Shown here: piece by piece, positions 33,138 through 40,279 of the stretch
How the letters are laid out: every line of letters begins with the position of its first letter
Numbering within the stretch: position 1 is the stretch's first letter
Origin: Saliphagus infecundisoli
GTDB taxonomy: Archaea > Halobacteriota > Halobacteria > Halobacteriales > Natrialbaceae
Length of the DNA stretch: 64,000 nt
Assembly (NCBI RefSeq): GCF_020177375.1
Contig: NZ_JAIWHV010000003.1
Span: 62,001-126,000, forward strand
Direction: 5' to 3'
Program-made: the position numbers and the translations under genes
The notes under the pieces: model-generated
The model's input: the letters and a program-made list of their open reading frames with translations, nothing else
Database searches by the model: none
What the model was told of the DNA's origin: nothing

Positions 33138-33197
33138 ATTCGACGGTCGGCCCGCCGACCTCCGACCCGGACCCGACGCGGTTCCGGCGAGGACTGA

Positions 33198-33962
33198 TCA
33201 CTCGGCGAGGCGGCGTCGGGCGTACGCACACCGCTCGCAGTCGGGCAGGTCACAGAGCAGAAGTCCGGGATCGGCCTCGAGGAGATCGGCGACGAGCGAG
33301 AGCAGTGCCGGGCCGTCGACGAGGCGAACCGTCCCCGCGCCGACCCTGCCGACCGACTCGAGGCCGAGGCGGGAGGCGACCGCGCCGGCGCTCTCGAACC
33401 CCCGCGAGCAGTGGACCCGGTTGACCTCGACGGTCTCCGTCGCGCCGTCCGTTCGGTGGGTCGTCTCCGCGGTCTGGTCCCGGTAGGGCAGCCCCGCGAG
33501 CCGTTCGGCGACGTGGAGCGTCGAGTTCGCGGTGTGATCGACGCCACAGAGGAGGATCGAAGCGCCGTCGGCGACGACGCGGTGGATCGGGCTCCCCGGA
33601 CCCAGCGAGTTGCCGGGCTCGTGGCCGGCGACGTAACGATCGGCCTCCGGTCCCCGCACGGCGACCGACTTCGTCGGGTGGGAACTCCGGACGACGTCGG
33701 GACGGGTCCGGAACGCCTCGGTGATCGCCCCGACGGTCGAGGGCGAGCCCTCGTGGTCGTAGGGCTCGTCGTACCGGGTGAACGTCGGCATCGCGACCGT
33801 TCCCCGCTCGCCAACGGCATCGAACAGCGCGTCGACCACTGCTTCCGCGCCGTCCTCGACGCGCCCGAGGCTCGACAGCGAGCCGTGGACGACGAGAGCG
33901 TCGCCGTCCTCGATGCCGAGTCCCCTGAATCCGCCCCTGATCTCCGCGCGCGAAAGCGCCAT
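33198..33962 (-). CDS. AAC(3)-family N-acetyltransferase
   Basis: A 254-residue member of the aminoglycoside 3-N-acetyltransferase family (antibiotic acetyltransferase fold), which moves an acetyl group from acetyl-CoA to an amino group of an amino sugar. Seen are LVVHGSLSSLGRV, the SHPTKSVAVRGP region with the conserved His, GPGSPIHRV, and GVDHTANSTLHVAE. The C-terminus has a CDLPDCERCAYAR segment with paired Cys. The TATA-like CCTATTCT 27 nt upstream supports the start. In this setting acetylation of an amino sugar of the catabolic route is more likely than drug resistance. Confidence 0.83.
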   Translation of the reverse strand: MALSRAEIRGGFRGLGIEDGDALVVHGSLSSLGRVEDGAEAVVDALFDAVGERGTVAMPTFTRYDEPYDHEGSPSTVGAITEAFRTRPDVVRSSHPTKSVAVRGPEADRYVAGHEPGNSLGPGSPIHRVVADGASILLCGVDHTANSTLHVAERLAGLPYRDQTAETTHRTDGATETVEVNRVHCSRGFESAGAVASRLGLESVGRVGAGTVRLVDGPALLSLVADLLEADPGLLLCDLPDCERCAYARRRLAE

Positions 33963-34042
33963 GGCGGCGTTCGGTCGCGCCCGAGAATAGGTCTTGGGGT
34001 GACCAGCACACCTATTACTCCGCCCGCAAAACCGCCACGTCG

Positions 34043-34891
34043 ATGCTCGAACTCCGTTCGCTTCGCCCCGCGGACGTCGACGACGCGATGGCGCTCTCGA
34101 CGCAGGCCGGCTGGAACCAGGTTCCCGCAGACTGGGAGCGCCTGCTCTCGCTCGCTCCCGAGGGCTGTTTCGCGGGGACAGTCGAGGGAGAACTCGTCGC
34201 GACCGCGACGGTCGTCACCTACGGCGACGTGGCCTGGATCGGGATGGTCCTCGTCGACGAGGACCACCGCAGCCGGGGCTACGGGAGCCGGATCTTCGAA
34301 CGCGGGCTCGAGTACGCCCGCGAGGCGGGCGACCGGATCATCGGCCTCGACGCGACCCATCTCGGCGAACCGATCTACGGGAAATACGGCTTCGAGACTG
34401 TCGCGACCGTCTTCCGGTGGCAGGGAGAGCTCGCTTCCGGCGGAACGGGAGTCGACCCGGATCGGGTCCGGCAACTCTCCTCTACGGACGCCGACGACCT
34501 CGCGACCTTCGACCGGCACCGGGTCGGAGTCGACCGGAGCGAGTTGCTCCGCGAACTCCTCGGCGAGGAGGGCGTTCGGGGGTATGGCCTGGACGGGCCC
34601 GACGGGGCCCTCGCGGGCTACGCGGTCGTTCGCCCAGGGCGAACGAGCCGCCAGATCGGGCCGCTCGTCGCCGACCGCGAGGGGATCGCACCGCTCCTCT
34701 CGGCGGTCGGGGTCGACGTGGGGAGCCAACAGGTCATAGTCGATGCGCCCGCGGACGACCCCGTCGCCGGCCATCTCGCGGCGACGGGACTCGAGCGCGA
34801 CCGCGAACTCGTCCGGATGACCCATCCCGAGGCGGAACCCGCCCTGCTTGGCGGGTCGGTTCGGGCGTTTACGTGCTTCGCGTTCGGCTAA
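34043..34891 (+). CDS. GNAT-family acetyltransferase with YitH/HsnT-like C-terminal domain
   Basis: A 282-residue N-acetyltransferase. The N-terminal GNAT domain (1-130) has the acetyl-CoA loop VDEDHRSRGYGSRIF and the YGKYGFETV strand. The C-terminal part (about 180-282), with YAVVRPGR and IGPLVADREG, resembles the extra domain of YitH-type GNATs. A TATA-like CCTATTACTCC lies about 28 nt upstream. Its stop shares 4 nt with the convergent RidA gene. Substrate unknown. Confidence 0.83.
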   Translation: MLELRSLRPADVDDAMALSTQAGWNQVPADWERLLSLAPEGCFAGTVEGELVATATVVTYGDVAWIGMVLVDEDHRSRGYGSRIFERGLEYAREAGDRIIGLDATHLGEPIYGKYGFETVATVFRWQGELASGGTGVDPDRVRQLSSTDADDLATFDRHRVGVDRSELLRELLGEEGVRGYGLDGPDGALAGYAVVRPGRTSRQIGPLVADREGIAPLLSAVGVDVGSQQVIVDAPADDPVAGHLAATGLERDRELVRMTHPEAEPALLGGSVRAFTCFAFG

Positions 34892-35262
34892 ACTGCCGCG
34901 ACGACCTCGATCTCGACGCCGATGTCGATCGGAAGTTCGGAGACCTCGACGGCACACCGCGCGGGGAACGGCTCGGACATGTACTCGGCGTACACCTCGT
35001 TGACGGCCTCGTAGTCGTCCATGTCCGTGACGTAGACGTTCGCCTTGAGCACGTTTTCGAGAGAGCTGTCGGCGGCCTCGAGGATCGCCGCGACGTTCTC
35101 CAGGGTCCGGGCGGTCTGCTCTCTGATGTCGTCGGTCTCGACCTCGCGGGTCTCGGGGTTCGCCGGTCCCTGCCCGGAGACGTGGATCGTCTCGCCGTGG
35201 CGGATCGCCTGGGAGTAGGGGCCGATGCTCTCGGGAGCCTCGTCGGTGCTGATCTCTTCCAT
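34888..35262 (-). CDS. RidA family deaminase
   Basis: A 124-residue YjgF/YER057c/UK114 protein that hydrolyses reactive enamine/imine intermediates released by PLP dehydratases such as threonine dehydratase. Conserved GPYSQAIRHGETIHVSGQGP, the VLKANVYVTDM strand and the catalytic Arg in EPFPARCAVEV are present. Start 35262 is 26-28 nt from a TATA-like GGTTTTATG. The presence of IlvA at 30850-32064 and two other PLP enzymes in the window gives a clear role: protection against 2-aminoacrylate-type intermediates. Confidence 0.9.
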   Translation of the reverse strand: MEEISTDEAPESIGPYSQAIRHGETIHVSGQGPANPETREVETDDIREQTARTLENVAAILEAADSSLENVLKANVYVTDMDDYEAVNEVYAEYMSEPFPARCAVEVSELPIDIGVEIEVVAAV

Positions 35263-35383
35263 GCGAGCGGGTCGACGACCCGGAACATAAAACCATCCGC
35301 TTTCGCGCTCGGTCGGATCCGACGCTCGACCGAACCGGGTCGACCCGCCGAAAGGAAGTCGGTGGGCCACAACTTCTCGCCGT

Positions 35384-36151
35384 CTACGCGGCGTCGCTGT
35401 CGTTTTCCTCGGTCCCGTTTGCCGTCTCGTTTTCGGTCCCCGTGCTCTCGTTGGCCGTCTCGTTGTCGGCGCCCTCGGTGTCGTTTGCCGTCGCGTTCCC
35501 GGTTTCGTTACCGCCGTCGCCCTCCGCTTCGGTTTCGTTCCCGGACTCCTCGCCTTCGGCGGTCGCCCCCTCGAGGGTCAGCGTGACCTCGGTCATCTCC
35601 CCCTCCTCGACGGTTACTTCCTCCTCGACGGTCTCGAAGGCGTCGCCCTCGGCGGTGATGTTGTAATCGCCGGTCTCAGTAAGCGGCAGTTCGTACTCGC
35701 CGCCCTCGAGGGCCTCCTCGCTCTCGACGGTGTATCGCCTCGCACCGTTTTCGCTCTCCTCGACCGGAACGATCGTGATGCTCACCCCCTGGGCGACCGG
35801 ATCGCCGTTCTCGTTCTCGACGATCAGCCTGATCCCGGTAGTTCCCGACTCCCCCGGCGTGCCCTCGCTCTCGTTTGCGGTTTCGTTTTCCTCGCCGTCG
35901 GTTTGGTTCCCGCTTTCGTTGCCAGCCTCGGTGGTTTCGTTTTCCGCCTCGGTATCGTTTTCCGCTTCAGTATCGGTACTTTCCGTGTCGTTGGTCCCGT
36001 TTTCCGCTTCAGTGTCGTTTTCGTCGTCGGCCCCGTCATCGCCGTTTCCGTCGCCGTCGTCGCCCATACACCCCGCGATCCCGAGAGCCGTCGCCGTACC
36101 GGCGATCCCGAGAAATTGCCGTCGGTCGAACCGCTTCGTGTGTCGTGTCAT
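35384..36151 (-). CDS. Small Tat lipoprotein with acidic Asn/Thr/Glu repeats
   Basis: A 255-residue exported lipoprotein: twin-arginine signal FDRRQFLGIAG and lipobox AGCMG at about residues 9-29. Two low-complexity acidic stretches of NxT/E-rich repeats (about 35-105 and 200-255) enclose a central beta-sandwich-like domain (about 107-195; GIRLIVENENGDPVAQGVSI), similar to carboxypeptidase regulatory-like domains. The many NxT/NxS sequons suggest N-glycosylation outside the cell. A TATA-like TGTTTAAGAG about 35 nt upstream implies a short leader. Function unknown; cell-surface matrix or binding role possible. Confidence 0.75.
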   Translation of the reverse strand: MTRHTKRFDRRQFLGIAGTATALGIAGCMGDDGDGNGDDGADDENDTEAENGTNDTESTDTEAENDTEAENETTEAGNESGNQTDGEENETANESEGTPGESGTTGIRLIVENENGDPVAQGVSITIVPVEESENGARRYTVESEEALEGGEYELPLTETGDYNITAEGDAFETVEEEVTVEEGEMTEVTLTLEGATAEGEESGNETEAEGDGGNETGNATANDTEGADNETANESTGTENETANGTEENDSDAA

Positions 36152-36481
36152 GGTCTCCAGTTCGGCCCTCGCCTCCCGCCTCTCTTAAACACACCGATGA
36201 CATCTGGAAAATAAAACGAAAAACGATCGTGTTTTCCGGATGTTCGGGAATAATCACCCCATCTCCTATCACGAGAGAAAACGATATAGTTACTAGTCTA
36301 TTTTGGTATCTTTCAACTAATTCTATAATACTCTCGGAGATCTAAGACGAGGTAACGGTTTATAGTGGGACGGATTCGAACGGTTGTGATGAACGTGGCC
36401 TACGATGGTCAAATAATACTAATCAGGGAAGATGAACTGAAAATATATGTATTTCCGTCGAACAAGGAAGTTCGGCGGCTG

Positions 36482-36505
36482 GATTACACGGATACGCCTG
36501 TAACG
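36482..36505. promoter_or_regulatory. 24-bp GATTAC element, diverged copy 3
   Basis: GATTACACGGATACGCCTGTAACG keeps GATTAC, TACG in the core and GTAA at the same spacing as copies 1 and 2. It ends about 25 bp before the TATA of the nucleoside hydrolase, a normal position for an activator site. Confidence 0.35.
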
Positions 36506-36530
36506 CCGTTCGGATCGCGCCCGGACTCCG

Positions 36531-36541
36531 TGTTTTTATCC
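36531..36541 (+). promoter_or_regulatory. TATA box of the nucleoside hydrolase gene
   Basis: TGTTTTTATCC centred about 28 nt before the ATG at 36564, indicating a leaderless transcript. Confidence 0.6.
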
Positions 36542-36563
36542 CTCCCGGCGTCGATAGCCGGGC

Positions 36564-37496
36564 ATGACCCGCCCGCTACTGATCGATACGGACCCCGGCT
36601 GCGACGACGCGCTCGCGCTCGCGCTGGCTCTCGAGGACCCGACCCTGGAGGTCGTCGGGCTGACGACGGTCCACGGCAACACGACCGTCGAGGCGACGAC
36701 CCACAACGCTCGCGCGCTCCTCGAGGTGCTCGGGCGGACCGACGTCCCGATCGCGGCGGGTGCCGACCGGCCGCTGCTCGCCGACCTCGAGACCGCAGAA
36801 CACATCCACGGCGAGGGCGGCATCCGGGGCGAGTTGCCGGAGCCGACGTCCGAAACCGAACTCGAGGGAGTCCACGCCGCCCGGCGGATCGTCGAGGCCG
36901 CACGGCGCCACGAGGGAGAGCTCGCGCTCGCCGCGATCGGGCCGCTGACGAACGTCGCGCTCGCGCTCGCGTTGGAGCCCCGCCTCCCCGAACTGCTCGA
37001 CGACCTGCTGGTCATGGGCGGGGCGGCGTTCGTCCCCGGAAACGTCACCCCGCTCGCGGAAGCGAACTTCCATTCGGATCCCGAAGCCGCCCGACGGGTC
37101 GTCCGGGACGCGGAGCCGACGGTGGTCGGTCTCGACGTCACCCGTCGGGCGACGTTGCCCGCCGACTGGATCAACTCGCTTTCCCGGGAGATCCCGCTGG
37201 CTCGGTCGCTTCGGGCATGGCTGACCTACTACGACGAGGACGTCCTCGAGCGGTATGGAATGGAGACCGCCGCGATCCACGACGCGCTCGTGATCGCCGG
37301 CCTCGTCGATGGGAGGGTGCTTGAGACCGAGCCCCACCACATGGAGGTCGGAACCGACTCCGAACTCGACCGGGGCGCACTCGTCTGTGATCCCTACGGC
37401 GTCACCGGCGGGGGACCGAATGGCCGCGTCGCCGTCGACGCCGATATCGACCGCTACCGCGAACTGATGACGGAGACCGTCGACGGGCTAATCTAA
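36564..37496 (+). CDS. Nucleoside hydrolase (IunH/RihABC family)
   Basis: A 310-residue Ca2+-dependent N-ribohydrolase that splits nucleosides into base and ribose. The N-terminal calcium motif DTDPGCDDALAL is perfect, with GLTTVHGNTT and IGPLTNVALAL following, the NFHSDPEAA substrate helix, and the IHDALVIA motif with the catalytic His/Asp. A leaderless promoter lies just upstream. The stop overlaps the convergent SDR gene by 4 nt. Gives ribose and bases for salvage or catabolism; it could also act on other N-glycosides. Confidence 0.92.
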   Translation: MTRPLLIDTDPGCDDALALALALEDPTLEVVGLTTVHGNTTVEATTHNARALLEVLGRTDVPIAAGADRPLLADLETAEHIHGEGGIRGELPEPTSETELEGVHAARRIVEAARRHEGELALAAIGPLTNVALALALEPRLPELLDDLLVMGGAAFVPGNVTPLAEANFHSDPEAARRVVRDAEPTVVGLDVTRRATLPADWINSLSREIPLARSLRAWLTYYDEDVLERYGMETAAIHDALVIAGLVDGRVLETEPHHMEVGTDSELDRGALVCDPYGVTGGGPNGRVAVDADIDRYRELMTETVDGLI

Positions 37497-38269
37497 CAGA
37501 TCTGCCAGCCGCCGTCGACGTGGATCAGGTCCCCCGTGATGTACCGTGCGTCGTCGCTCGCGAGAAAGAGGTAGGCGCCGGCGACGTCCTCGGGCGTTCC
37601 CGCCCGCCCCAGAGGTACCGGCTTGAGTAGCTCGTCGCTCGCGACGCGCTCGCGGGCCTGCTCGCTCCAGCCCTCGGTGAACTCGGTCGCGATCTGGCCG
37701 GGTGCGATCCCGTTGACTCGGATCCCCTCCTCGGCGAGCTCGAGGGCCGCCCCGCGGGTGATCATCCGGACCGCGCCCTTCGTCGAGTCATAGCCGACCT
37801 GGCCGTGCTGGGCCAGGGTCGAACTGATCGAGGCCGTGTTGACGATCGCGCCGGGTTCGCCCCGCTCGAGCATGTCGGCGGCCGCGACCTTGGTCCCGAA
37901 GAAGACCCCCCGGGCGTTGACCGCGTGGATCCGGTCGAACTCCTCGGGGGTCGTCTCGAGCATCGGCTTCGGGATCTGGAGGCCCGCGTTGTTGACCATG
38001 ACGTCGACGCCGCCGTACTCGTGGGCGCTCTCGACGAGGGTCGCGAGGTCGTCGGCGTCGGCGACGTCGGTCTCGACGTATTCGGCCTCGCCGCCCTCCT
38101 CGCGGATCAGTGCGTCGGTCGGAACGTCGCCGTCTTTGGGCTCGCGATCGATGTCGCCGTTGATCACCGTCGCGCCCGCCTCGCCGAACCGGCGGGCGAC
38201 CGCCCGCCCGATCCCCGAGGAGGCCCCGGTCACGATCGCCGTCGCGCCGTCGTAGTCGTACGCTGGCAT
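37493..38269 (-). CDS. SDR-family sugar/polyol dehydrogenase
   Basis: A 258-residue classical short-chain dehydrogenase: TGASSGIGRA cofactor motif (about 13-22), NNAG at about 94, Ser in ASISS, and the YDSTKG catalytic Tyr/Lys. The acidic NGDID after the second strand indicates NAD preference. The TATA-like CTGATTTGGTT 28 nt upstream overlaps an inverted repeat CCGAAC-N7-GTTCGG. It ends convergently with the nucleoside hydrolase. Given the rhamnose genes that follow, oxidation of rhamnose or of 2-keto-3-deoxyrhamnonate is a reasonable guess, because the known haloarchaeal rhamnose enzymes for both steps are SDRs. Confidence 0.85.
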   Translation of the reverse strand: MPAYDYDGATAIVTGASSGIGRAVARRFGEAGATVINGDIDREPKDGDVPTDALIREEGGEAEYVETDVADADDLATLVESAHEYGGVDVMVNNAGLQIPKPMLETTPEEFDRIHAVNARGVFFGTKVAAADMLERGEPGAIVNTASISSTLAQHGQVGYDSTKGAVRMITRGAALELAEEGIRVNGIAPGQIATEFTEGWSEQARERVASDELLKPVPLGRAGTPEDVAGAYLFLASDDARYITGDLIHVDGGWQIC

Positions 38270-38297
38270 ACTCCGTAGTTAGCCGGCCCGAACCAAA

Positions 38298-39659
38298 TCA
38301 GTTCGGCTCCACCACGACCACCCGCAGGTCGTTGACGTTCGTCCCCGTCGGTCCCGTCCGGATCACTGCGCCGGCCTCCGCGAGAAGTGTCTGGACGTCG
38401 TTTCGCTCGAGGGCCTCCCGCGCCCGCTCGCGGTCGGTGACCGTCTCCCCGTCCACGATCGCGCCCGCGGCGTCGGTCGCGCCGTCGATCCCGTCGGTAT
38501 CGACGCTCCCGACGACCACCCCCTCCCTGCCGGCGAGGTCGATCGCCGCCGCGAGCGCGAACTCTCCGTTCGGTCCCCCGATCCCGGCTTCGCCCGCGAC
38601 GGTGACGGTCGTCTCCCCGGCGGAGAGAAAGACCGCGGGCGTCGGGACGGGGTCGCCCGATTCCCGGCTCTCCTCTGCGATCGCGGCGTGGAAGCGTCCG
38701 GCCTCGCTCGCCTCCCCCCGAACGCGCGAGGAGAGTACCAGAGGTTCGTATCCTCGCTTTCCGGCCGCCGAGCGGGCGGCGTCGAGAGCGGTCCGCGAAC
38801 TCGCGATCAGACACATGTCGGTCCGCTCAACGTCGGCGCCGGCTCCCCCAGGGTCCCCCCGTTTCTCGATCAAGTGCTCCCGGACGGCCGGCGCCTCGAT
38901 ACCGTACCGATCGAGGACTCCCAAAGCCTCGTCATCGGATATCTCGTCCGGCGACACCGGACCGCTCGCGATGGTGCCCGGATCGTCGCCGACGACGTCG
39001 CTCATCACGACTCCGAGGACCCGGGCAGGTGCCGCGGCCGCCGCGAGTCCCCCGCCTTTGACCGCCGAACACCGCTTCCGGACGGCGTTTATCTCGTCGA
39101 TCGCCGCGCCGCTTTCGAGCAGCTTTTCGGTGAGTTCCTGGAGGTCCGCGACCGTAAGGGCGCCCGCGGGCGCGACGAGCAGTGCGCTCCCGCCGCCGGT
39201 GATCGGCGCGATCACAAGGTCCTCGGGGCCCGCGCGCTCGGCGACCTCGAGCACCCGTCGGGTGCTTTCGACGCCGCGCTCGCTGGGATAGGGATGATCC
39301 CCCGGCAGGACCTCGATCGGACCCGCGTCCGTGGGATCGTCGGTGACGACCGCGCCCCCCGCGATCCGGTCGCCCAGCAGGTCCGAGAGCGCGCCCGCGA
39401 GGTGACCCGCAGCGTTGCCGCCGCCGGCGACGACGACCCGCTCGAACCCCGAAAGGTCGTACGCAGTCGTCTCGCCACCGACGTCGGTGACCCACAACTC
39501 GGTTCCCGAAAGCGAGAGCGCGTCGCCGACGATCCTCCTCGGATGGGCGGCGTCGATACCGGCCGCGAGGCAGTCGAGGGCAACCTCGTGTGCGGGCGTT
39601 CGCTCGAGACGCTCCCGGTTCTCGATTTCGACGTGCGATACCCGGTCGGGCGCCGTCAT
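38298..39659 (-). CDS. Glycerate 2-kinase, MOFRL family
   Basis: A 453-residue GckA-type kinase that phosphorylates glycerate (or a related hydroxy acid) to the 2-phosphate. N-terminal domain: VVVAGGGNAAGHLA; ITGGGSALL; then NAVRKRCSAVKGGGLA; the MOFRL C-terminal domain ends GTNVNDLRVVVV. The loop that in many family members carries an active-site Lys (GKA) has Asn here (GGGNAA). The two next genes upstream (gap and mutarotase) and the repeat at 39756-39772 suggest co-regulation with rhamnose/uronate genes. Glycerate could arise from uronate or glucarate breakdown. Confidence 0.87.
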   Translation of the reverse strand: MTAPDRVSHVEIENRERLERTPAHEVALDCLAAGIDAAHPRRIVGDALSLSGTELWVTDVGGETTAYDLSGFERVVVAGGGNAAGHLAGALSDLLGDRIAGGAVVTDDPTDAGPIEVLPGDHPYPSERGVESTRRVLEVAERAGPEDLVIAPITGGGSALLVAPAGALTVADLQELTEKLLESGAAIDEINAVRKRCSAVKGGGLAAAAAPARVLGVVMSDVVGDDPGTIASGPVSPDEISDDEALGVLDRYGIEAPAVREHLIEKRGDPGGAGADVERTDMCLIASSRTALDAARSAAGKRGYEPLVLSSRVRGEASEAGRFHAAIAEESRESGDPVPTPAVFLSAGETTVTVAGEAGIGGPNGEFALAAAIDLAGREGVVVGSVDTDGIDGATDAAGAIVDGETVTDRERAREALERNDVQTLLAEAGAVIRTGPTGTNVNDLRVVVVEPN

Positions 39660-39966
39660 GCCGTTTCCCCTCCGCTCCCGTGGTTCGACCGATCCGTCAT
39701 GGAGGAACTCACGGCGTCGATGGCTTCAATGGTATCGGTGGAATCGGCGGATTTCATCCGGTAATTCCGGACAACTGCCACCAATCGGACCGACCGGCGC
39801 GTGGATTCGACCGATGCGGCCCGCGACCGACCGACGAGCCGACCGACCCCGGAGACCCGTACGACATCATCGGACGCCGGGCCGGCCTCCCGTCTGTACG
39901 CGGGCCGAGCCCGCCGGGATCCTCGCCGCCCGAAGCGTTATGCCCTCCCGGACGTAGCGCATCGCC
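39660..39966. other. 307-bp divergent gap between glycerate kinase and rhamnose mutarotase
   Basis: No gene is seen. It contains the repeat ATCCGG-TAATT-CCGGAC (39756-39772) and the TATA-like GCGTTATGCC (39935-39944) of the mutarotase gene. The minus-strand TATA for glycerate kinase is not clear; ATGAAATCC on that strand near 39747-39758 is a weak candidate and would give a leader of about 70 nt. Confidence 0.5.
39756..39772. promoter_or_regulatory. TCCGG-N5-CCGGAC repeat (putative IclR-2 operator)
   Basis: ATCCGGTAATTCCGGAC has the same 6-5-6 layout as GTCCGGCATACCCGGAC at 54071-54087 in the promoter of the second IclR gene; 11 of the 12 arm bases are identical. It lies in the divergent gap of glycerate kinase and rhamnose mutarotase genes. 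Confidence 0.5.
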
Positions 39967-40272
39967 ATGGCACGGATCGCCTTCCACCGACGGGTCGAGG
40001 ACGGAGAACGCGACGCCTACCGCGAGGAACACGAGGACGTTCCCGACGCTCTGGAGGAGGCGTACCTCGAATCGGGTGCCGGCCTCGAGACCTACTCGGT
40101 GTTCGAGGCCGACGGCCACGTCTTCGGGTTCATGGAGGTCGAGGACGAAGAGCGGATCCGGGAGGTCATGGCCGAAAGCGACGCCCAGGCGGAGTGGGAG
40201 GTCGTGATGGACGGAATTCTGGAGGCCGACGACGGCGACTCCTGGATGGACGAGGTCTACCGGATGTGCTGA
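39967..40272 (+). CDS. rhaM: L-rhamnose mutarotase family protein
   Basis: A 101-residue alpha/beta-barrel dimer protein of the RhaM family, which interconverts anomers of L-rhamnose so that dehydrogenases or isomerases can use it. It has the family's IAFHRRV start, an EEHEDVPDALEE helix with the conserved His, LETYSVFEADGHVFGFMEV, and the C-terminal WMDEVYRM. The TATA-like GCGTTATGCC 28 nt upstream supports the start. The GH78 rhamnosidase at 45187-48414 would supply its substrate. Confidence 0.85.
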   Translation: MARIAFHRRVEDGERDAYREEHEDVPDALEEAYLESGAGLETYSVFEADGHVFGFMEVEDEERIREVMAESDAQAEWEVVMDGILEADDGDSWMDEVYRMC

Positions 40273-40279
40273 GGCGGGT

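Larger units (their letters stand above)
32945..33197. other. 253-bp non-coding gap between convergent genes, with repeat elements
   Basis: Although both flanking genes end here, the stretch carries promoter-like elements: GTTT-GG-AAAC near 32960, the GATTAC-type 24-mer (33024-33047), the palindrome CGTCTCGAGACG (33053-33064) and GTTT-N9-AAAC (33121-33137). No open frame of protein character is seen. It may be the relic of a promoter whose gene was lost, or drive an unrecognised short transcript. Confidence 0.45.
36152..36563. other. 412-bp gap with an AT-rich island
   Basis: Bases from about 36195 to 36480 are much richer in A/T than the rest of the window. A plus-strand frame from 36389 reads a protein-like stretch for about 35 codons (IILIREDELKIYVFPSNKEV) and then runs out of frame into the nucleoside hydrolase gene, so no intact gene is seen; it may be a remnant. 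The 24-mer-like element (36482-36505) and TATA (36531-36541) of the nucleoside hydrolase lie at the right end, the lipoprotein promoter at the left. Confidence 0.5.

Noticed and set aside
33198-33962. AAC(3)-family gene as an antibiotic-resistance determinant
   Set aside because: Ribosomes of haloarchaea are little affected by most aminoglycosides, and there is no mobile element; a metabolic acetyltransferase is more likely.
36365-36395. GGATTCGAAC resembles the T-loop of a tRNA on the minus strand (GTTCGAATCC)
   Set aside because: The flanking bases do not form the T-stem or acceptor stem, and no anticodon or D-arm is found within 80 nt. It looks like chance.
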